From NCBI GenBank assembly GCA_022393335.1, contig JAJEKB010020945.1, forward strand, positions 1 through 64,000: DNA of 64,000 nt, given 5' to 3'. The notes under the pieces were generated by a model, which saw nothing but the letters and a program-made list of their open reading frames with translations, did no database searches and was not told the origin of the DNA. How positions within the stretch are numbered: position 1 is the stretch's first letter; every line of letters starts with the position of its first letter. The position numbers and the translations under genes are program-made. This DNA comes from Macrotrachela quadricornifera. Lineage: Eukaryota; Rotifera; Eurotatoria; Philodinida; Philodinidae. This document shows positions 57,267 to 64,000 of the stretch, piece after piece.

Positions 57267-59717
57267 AATAGACACAAAATGAATTAATATATAATTTTTT
57301 TTGTATAAGTTTTGAATGTGTAGCATTAGTAAATAACGTATGTATTTATTTTATATTTATTCCATTTTGGGATAAATGGTTTGTAAAGGAATTAAATTCT
57401 CTTAATTGATCAAAATTAAGTATTTTATAATTATAAAAATGAATAATTTACTTGTAATGAAAATAATAACATCAATTATGTTTCAGACATTATATTTTAA
57501 ATGACAATTTTAGAATTAGAGAAAACAAATCTTTGGACCTTTCGATTCTGTTCTCTTCAGTTTTAGTAGCCATTCTGTACATGTTTTCATGTTACTTTTG
57601 ATTTGAACAGATACTTTTTTTTTCGGTAATATCCTTCAATGTTCTGAATTAATATTGAAAAAAATCCAAGAAAACAATGCAATTACTTTAGGTGTCTCTT
57701 TTGTTGGATGGTCAGTAATATGAGATATTGGTGTATAATCATGATTTGCTCCTATAAGATATATATATGTACGATCTATAGTTTTATCATATATTTTTTG
57801 ACTTCGAATGATTCTATAAAATATATTTATACTGATACCACTCAACTTGATTTATAATACTATAAACCACCAAAACGATCATATCAAGTAAAATTAAAAT
57901 TTTTACAATATTGTTTTTGATTTTGCTTATCTAAAATTTCATTAAGTTTCTGTAACGTTTCCAATATCAGCAGTAGTTTTTACTATAAAACTTGAATTGT
58001 TTCTATCCTATACAAAATATTCTGCATATCTTACTTTATTAGTTGTACAAGAAAGAGTTTCTTTATTTTAGGATGCATTTTTTAATGCTATTTGATCTTT
58101 AATATCTTTTGTTGCAACGTTAGCATTTCAATTATGCTACATGAATGGTTTTAGCTATTTTAAAGTCTAAGAAAAACAAAAGAAAATAAAAATTTTTTCT
58201 ATAACTATTTTCATTAATTCTTTTTATTCTTGTTTTCCTCATGCAATTGCTAGAATGATAATGAGAAAGATGATGATTGTCTTTCCTTGATTTTTAATAA
58301 AAGAAATCATGCGAGCCCTTTTCATATGTTTTCGATCTAACTCAAGTTCACAATCATGAATCTTTTGGTATTGATAAACAAAACTTTTCAGAGAATAAGA
58401 AAACGATCTTATCATAATTAAATATGAATAATATTAAAAGCAAATGTTACATTTTGCGTCTTCAAATAAAATCTGCTGTAAGTGAGATGAATAAAGATAA
58501 TTTATTAGTTTTAAATGAAGTTTATTCTAGACACATTAAAAATAATATACATAATTCCTGTTTCTTTATACAAATCATCTTTAATGCATGCAGTTTTTTC
58601 AACTATTTTACATCTTTTGGTTTGATTTAGTATTACAGATTAATGAATTTTGTTTTAGGTTTGTATAACTATAGAGTATTACTTTCGACTGAAAACACAT
58701 TGTTAATAATCAGCACATGTTTACTAATCATTCTTAAGTGAAGGAAAAAACATCTGCTACCTATAGTACTATGAACAAATTCTTCAAATTGAGTTTTGTA
58801 TTTCTATTAATGTTTTATTAGATTATAAAATTTATGCTTTTCGTTAAAATAAAAAAATCTATCAAATAAATATATTAAGTTCAATACAAAAATGAATATT
58901 GCTTTAATTCAATCATAACAGTTCAACAAAAAAACTTTTCTACTTCAAGTACATTTAAAATAGATAATTTATTATTAACCATAATAACATGGTTTAATTT
59001 AAAAAAATAATTTTTTCTTTTACATGTCGCCTATTAATAGAATTTTGACTAGGAAAACAAAAACAAATTCTTATATTTATTATCTAAAAATGAGTCAATC
59101 ACAAAATTTAAGACCTTTTTATTAATAAAATAGACTATTTATCAAATCACAAAATTTTCCGTAAAACTTATTTAAAAATATTTTCAACAGACTTTCAGTT
59201 ATCATTTAGTATTGTCAATCGATTGATATTTATCTTCTAAACTTTATTCATTCATTATTGCTTTTGATATCGTAACACAATACTCGTTTCACAGTGTTGC
59301 TAAGTATGCAGTTACCTATAGATAAAAATCAATTGGAAATTTATATTGAAATGAAACTTTGAATAGATATTCTCAAATTAAAATTTGAACAAATTTCATA
59401 AAAAGTGAATATTCCTTCACACCTTGTTCAGAATCTTTTCGAATCTTAGTTTGATCGTTACTTGAACTCGTTCACATTACTGAACTTCATGTCTGTATTT
59501 TGATCTAATTATGTGTTATATTTGTAAAGTTAACGATACTCTGATGTAAACAGAAGTGAAATTCGAAATTGATAAACAAGCGAAAATCGAAAAAAAATAA
59601 TATTTTCCCATAAATGAGTCAATTTGTAAGAAATTCTTTAATAAATCAGAGAATCGATATCTTTTCTCTTCTCTAATGTTGACATTAGATTTAAACAGAT
59701 CTACGAGAAATAATTTA
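57267..59717. other. AT-rich intergenic; possible fragments of a dead gene
   Basis: Minus-strand pieces look faintly coding: MISFIKNQGKTIII and a membrane-like stretch near 58,310-58,245, and IDRTYIYLIGANHDYTPISH near 57,640-57,845. They are broken and unrecognised. I do not call a gene. Confidence 0.3.
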
Positions 59718-60440
59718 CAGTAATGTTCAAAAAAACTTGCACATCTTGTTATGCAAATACATCCTTATATATATGTCACTCCCAAGCAGTTTCGCATACT
59801 GATTGATAGCCTATGACGAGTAGTATTAAACCCTATATTTCAATATCTTATTCGTTCGCCTTTAGAAACAATAAGAGATAAACATCTTTTCTTCATGGAC
59901 ATCACACAATTTGCTACAACATCAATCTCAGTATTTTTGAATTCTTCAGCTAAAAAAAGTTCGAGTTCATCAATATTTTTGGGTTTTCCTTTTTGCGCAC
60001 GTATTGTTGATATAGATACTAATGAATAATACCTTGTCGATAATTTTTCTTTGATTTCGTTAACGATTATTTCATTGTTACGTCGCATACGTTGACCAAT
60101 AGCATCTTTCTCTATTCCACTAAGGACACGTGGTCGACCATTTCCACCTTGGTGTTTAAGTGAATTTGTTTGTTTTACGATGAATAACGGGAGCCGATCG
60201 AATGCCTTTATTCCAATAATGTAGTATTGATATATGATGATTTTTTAAATCACTAGGTGACGTCATGATTAAATGTATATGTACAGAAAAGAAAAGAAAT
60301 CACACTTCTGTATGGTTAATGTGTTATATAGCTAACGTACATATATCTCTGGAGAAATGAATTTCGTAATTGCTTTCTAACGACAAGAAAATCGTTATAT
60401 AAAAAATTTAATTTTGTGCAAGTTTTTTTGAATACTACTG
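59718..60440. mobile_element. Internally deleted Tc1-like element, 723 bp
   Basis: Flanked by TA (59716-59717 and 60441-60442). The inverted ends read CAGTAATGTTCAAAAAAACT at the left and the complement of AGTTTTTTTGAATACTACTG at the right, with a shared TTGCAC next to them. The element contains a shortened transposase on the minus strand. Confidence 0.88.
59840..60266 (-). pseudogene. Tc1-like transposase lacking its DDE core
   Basis: From ATG 60266: MTSPSDLKNHHISILHYWNK, then GIRSAPVIHRKTN, the first helix-turn-helix. After a small deletion and frame change comes GGNGRPRVLSGIEKDAIGQR (second HTH with the GRPR hook) through SISTIRAQKG. The protein then jumps directly to the C-terminal tail (KPKNIDELELFLAEEF, MSMKKRCLSLIVSKGERIRY). 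The whole DDE catalytic domain is missing. A defective copy that might only move in trans. Confidence 0.82.
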
Positions 60441-60442
60441 TA

Positions 60443-63400
60443 TATATGAATTATTGTTATTTTTACGAATCGATTGACAATTTCCTTCTCATATAAATAA
60501 ACTTATACAAAATAAACCCAAAACACTTATATTTTGAATAACACAAAAACGACAAAAGATATTCACCTCCGCTTTTCGGTAATAGGAAGAGGACATCCTA
60601 GACTACCTTTTCACAAGCAGACTTAGTTTTTGAAAATGATTGGGAGGAGGAGTAAAATGAGGGCTTTAAAAAACTAGGATTTTCCTACAAAGTTTTGGAT
60701 AAAAATCGATGACTTTTTTTCATAAATAGATAGTCCTAGCTGATTTCTACAACTTCAGATAAAAAAAAGCAGAATTCCCTACTTCCTAAGTTGGCTACAG
60801 ACAGATTTCAGGTACACTATAATGTCGTCTAGGCAAAGGCTGTTCTAAGCTAGAGATGTTCAATAGTAAATCTAGTTGTATAAATAAATGAAAATGATTT
60901 TATCACTACAGTTATATCTGGAATAGTAAATTTAACTAGAAAATAAAAAACTTAATATGATAAAAACAAGTTTTGTTAAAATACTATATTAGTAAATATC
61001 ATATTGATGTATATGAATTTTCATGTGCATCAACAAAACATGTATTGTTTAAAGTTTCAGTAAGTTCAAATTGAATTCAAATATTATTATGAACAACATC
61101 TGTATCTTCGCAATAAAAAATGAAACTGACCTTTTGAATAATATCTAAATTTCGTCAGATATCATCTAATTCTATTGATAAAATATAATAACAGCCAACA
61201 TTAGAAGTGATAAGTCATAAGATTATCATGTAATCTGCGAAATCAAGTTGTTAGATAACTTTCATTTTCTTACTTAATCTATATAATATTCGGGCATTTC
61301 TTCTGCGAGAGAATAAGTCTTATTTCGATGCATTTCTCGAGTTACTGTATAAAAAAACTTTCCATTTCAAGAACAATAACCAAAATTATGAATAAAAAAA
61401 TAACAACTTTTATCTTAACTTGGAAAAATCATTTTCAGTGTTCATTTTTCTAATAAATTTCATTCAATTTAACTCTATACATCACTTCAATATTGAATAT
61501 AAAATAGAAACAGACATCAAAATAGATCCTAATGTTCTGTTTATTTTTAAAAAAATTCTTGTTTTTCAAATAAAGAAATAATTAATTTATTCATTCTTTC
61601 GTGAAATTAATCAATGAAGTTGATAAACTTATAAGAAATAACTTGTTTTCCTCTATCTTCATAGATTCTATTCCATAGAATAATAAGATAAACATATATT
61701 TAAAATATTATACAAAAGAAATTATATACATGTTTAATGAGTCAGAAAAAAAACTTGCAGCTGAATCTTTGTACTATATCAATGACTAGCATGAAAGAAT
61801 GTAATGCATATTATAAATGTATGTCGTTATCTGCATATAAAAAACAAAATTTTAATAACAATGTATCCAATATGAGATAATTGAAATACTAAAGTAGTGG
61901 ATGACGAATTGAAAAATGTACACAATGATGTAGTCGAGAGCAAAGTGAGCATCCATACTTCATCCTTGAAAAGGATCAATCATTTATAATATAATAACAA
62001 CAGCAAAGAATACTATACAACGTAATATTGGTTTTATTCAGAGTCATTCTGACAAATTTTACAAGTAATAAGTTGTATCAATACAATTAATTAGACCAAT
62101 TTCAAATTATATCATACTTCATTTAATTTCTTTGATATTATTCAGGAAAAAGTTAATGCTTTAAATTTTTCAATAAATTTAAATGTTCTTTCAAGAAATA
62201 GTTAAGCAATCCATGATAGTCTATCTCTTATTTATTCAATAGAAATGCAAAAAATAGTTGTCTTCTAAATTATATTTAGAATCTTGTGAAAAACATCTAT
62301 GAAAAAAGATTATAATTAAAATTTGAAATCAGTAATGAAACGATGTATTCAGTTGTATTACCATTTTTATATTAAAGGTATCTCTAATACCATCAAATAT
62401 AATATAAAAACTTGGATGAACGAAATTTTATCTATTCATTACGAATAAAACTATATTAAGAACTATCTAACTTGCCATTCTCGAACTACTTAAACTATCG
62501 AAAAAATTTTTTAAATTTTATTTGTAGTATTTGTTTTCTTAAAAACTGTCTTTTGGAACATTTTCTTTTATTACAAGATATCGCCCTCTCTCTTTCTTTT
62601 ATTTATTTGTCGAATATTCATTAGCAAACATATGCGTCATCTTTCATTTGAAGATGCATAATCTCATCTTTTTTTTGTGTGTTTTCACTCCATGTGATTC
62701 AATATCAACTCGTCTTATAAATGTATAAATGGTTAATATTTTATTTAGACAAATATGACCAATTTCATCAGTTATATCAATATATGATAGAACTATTTCT
62801 GATGTTATTGATGATAACTTTTGTTTTGTGTTATTTTAGTTAAATTTAGTTGATGCATTTTTCTATCACATGGTGATTGTAAAAAATGTTTTATTTTGAG
62901 ATTTGTTCATTTTTCATCAATGAATATAAAAGATTTTTAGATAAAAAAATATCAACTTTGTATACTACTATTCTTAATTATTCAATTTTACATAAACTTC
63001 GAATATAGTTTTATCCAACTTTCACTTGAATATATTCATATTCATATGATCAATTAATAAATAAATGTAATACATAAGATACATTGGTTTTATTGAATAT
63101 CATATAATGTATTAAGAAGAACAGAAAATTCTCTATCATAAACTTATTTTTCTATCTAATATATTTCAAGATATCATAGAAACAATGTAAATATTATATT
63201 TTTTTCATTATTTCAAAATGACAAATATGATAATAGGTTCTGGATTTTAGTTTAATGAATTTCTAGTGACAATAGTGTCTATCTATAAAAAGAAAACTTG
63301 CATTACAAAAATTGATTATCAAAGTTCTTAAGTGATTCGATGTTTATTACTACTAATCGAATAGTAGCAGTTTCAATCCCATTGTCACATCTGAAAATAC

Positions 63401-64000
63401 GATTAGATTTTTTTTTACAACAGTTAATGACTAATCTTCACATTATATCAAAAATGAATCCTTATATTATCTTGTGGTAATTTATATTTTCGATAATATT
63501 GAACGTAACCTTAAGTGAAGGATGAATAACTGATTATATATCATTATTCTGTTTAGAATTTAACCGACGTTTATGAAATTTTTTAGATAGTTAACAAACT
63601 TTTTTCTAAATATCGCAAATAATTAAATGCAAATCAATAATTTTACTAACAATAAATAATTTGATACTACTATCACCTTCAAGTAACGCTAATAATTGAT
63701 AATAAATGCAAATTTTATTTTTTATATCAAGTATTTACTGCACCAAAATGGATGATTCATTATTCACTCTAAAACAAGATGAAAAATAATTTTTATTATA
63801 TTGTCTAGTTTTCGATCTATTTCATTTCAATAAAAATTTAGAATTTTCTTTAAATTTATGTAAGACTTTTTTTCTAAATTAAATGTAAACATACTACCGA
63901 ATTGTCAAGGAAGAAATACTTCAATCCTCATTTATATACACTGATGTAATGAAATATACTGTCACAAAAATAACATAAAAATCTCTATAGTAAAATTTTA
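60443..64000. other. Long AT-rich stretch, no gene seen
   Basis: No open frame of note, no inverted repeat and no family resemblance found on either strand. A slightly less AT-rich patch at 60,560-60,850 remains unexplained. Confidence 0.4.

Overview
The window reads as nuclear DNA of a bdelloid rotifer, most like Rotaria. This is inferred from several signs. The sequence is very AT-rich, with compact spliceosomal genes and many introns of about 58-100 nt. There are two degenerate F-box/leucine-rich-type genes and a pentapeptide-type membrane gene that resemble families I know from bdelloids. Small, divergent DNA transposons are common, and animal genes sit beside genes that look acquired from microbes. 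I see no organellar, prokaryotic-operon, CRISPR, rRNA or convincing tRNA signal.

Layout. 0-0.8 kb: 3' end of an unidentified gene (+). 0.9-20.4 kb: gene-poor and repeat-rich. It holds a decayed mariner-type element (2.9-4.5 kb), a dead F-box/LRR-like gene with a MITE in its intron (4.8-7.3 kb), several MITEs, a dead pentapeptide-family gene (12.1-12.7 kb), one intact four-exon F-box gene with a 13-nt microexon (13.3-15.3 kb), and a non-autonomous element carrying the mariner terminal motif (15.9-16.8 kb). 20.5-27.8 kb: a dense block of beta-arrestin (+), PGAP2 (-) and the radial-spoke protein RSPH3 (-). 28-34 kb: an unknown gene, a large inverted repeat, a small homeodomain-like gene and a piggyBac-like MITE. 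34.4-37.5 kb: an intronless CYP102/CYP505-type P450-reductase fusion. 37.9-45.3 kb: a hAT-like element, a tandem duplication and dead genes. 45.4-57.3 kb: a second dense block with a secreted parallel beta-helix protein (-), a GPR1/FUN34/SatP-type acetate transporter (+), GABARAP (-) and FBXO42 (-) in tight tandem, DNAJB6 (+) and a calmodulin-like EF-hand gene (+). 57.3-64 kb: AT-rich DNA with one internally deleted Tc1-like element.

Most notable. (1) The arrestin gene contains two adjacent 73-nt exons encoding alternative versions of the same segment. They share phase, and including both would break the frame; one version has Lys and the other Val at a residue known to help bind phosphoinositides. 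(2) The DNAJB6 gene contains a 1,314-nt in-frame exon that begins with a second copy of J-domain helix IV, so the gene could make a normal DNAJB6, a 688-residue insert form, or a 500-residue form with an unrelated C-terminus. (3) FBXO42 and GABARAP are separated by only 49 nt, with an acceptor-like site before the GABARAP start, which suggests an operon resolved by trans-splicing. (4) GABARAP ends exactly at its conjugation glycine. (5) Three microbial-type genes (P450 fusion, beta-helix protein, acetate transporter) lie within 15 kb beside transposon-rich DNA.

How the genes relate. They do not form one pathway. Arrestin (receptor desensitisation), RSPH3 (cilia), PGAP2 (GPI-anchor remodelling), DNAJB6, FBXO42 and GABARAP (protein quality control) are ordinary animal genes. 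All exon boundaries were predicted by reading splice sites and checking phase; none is transcript-supported.
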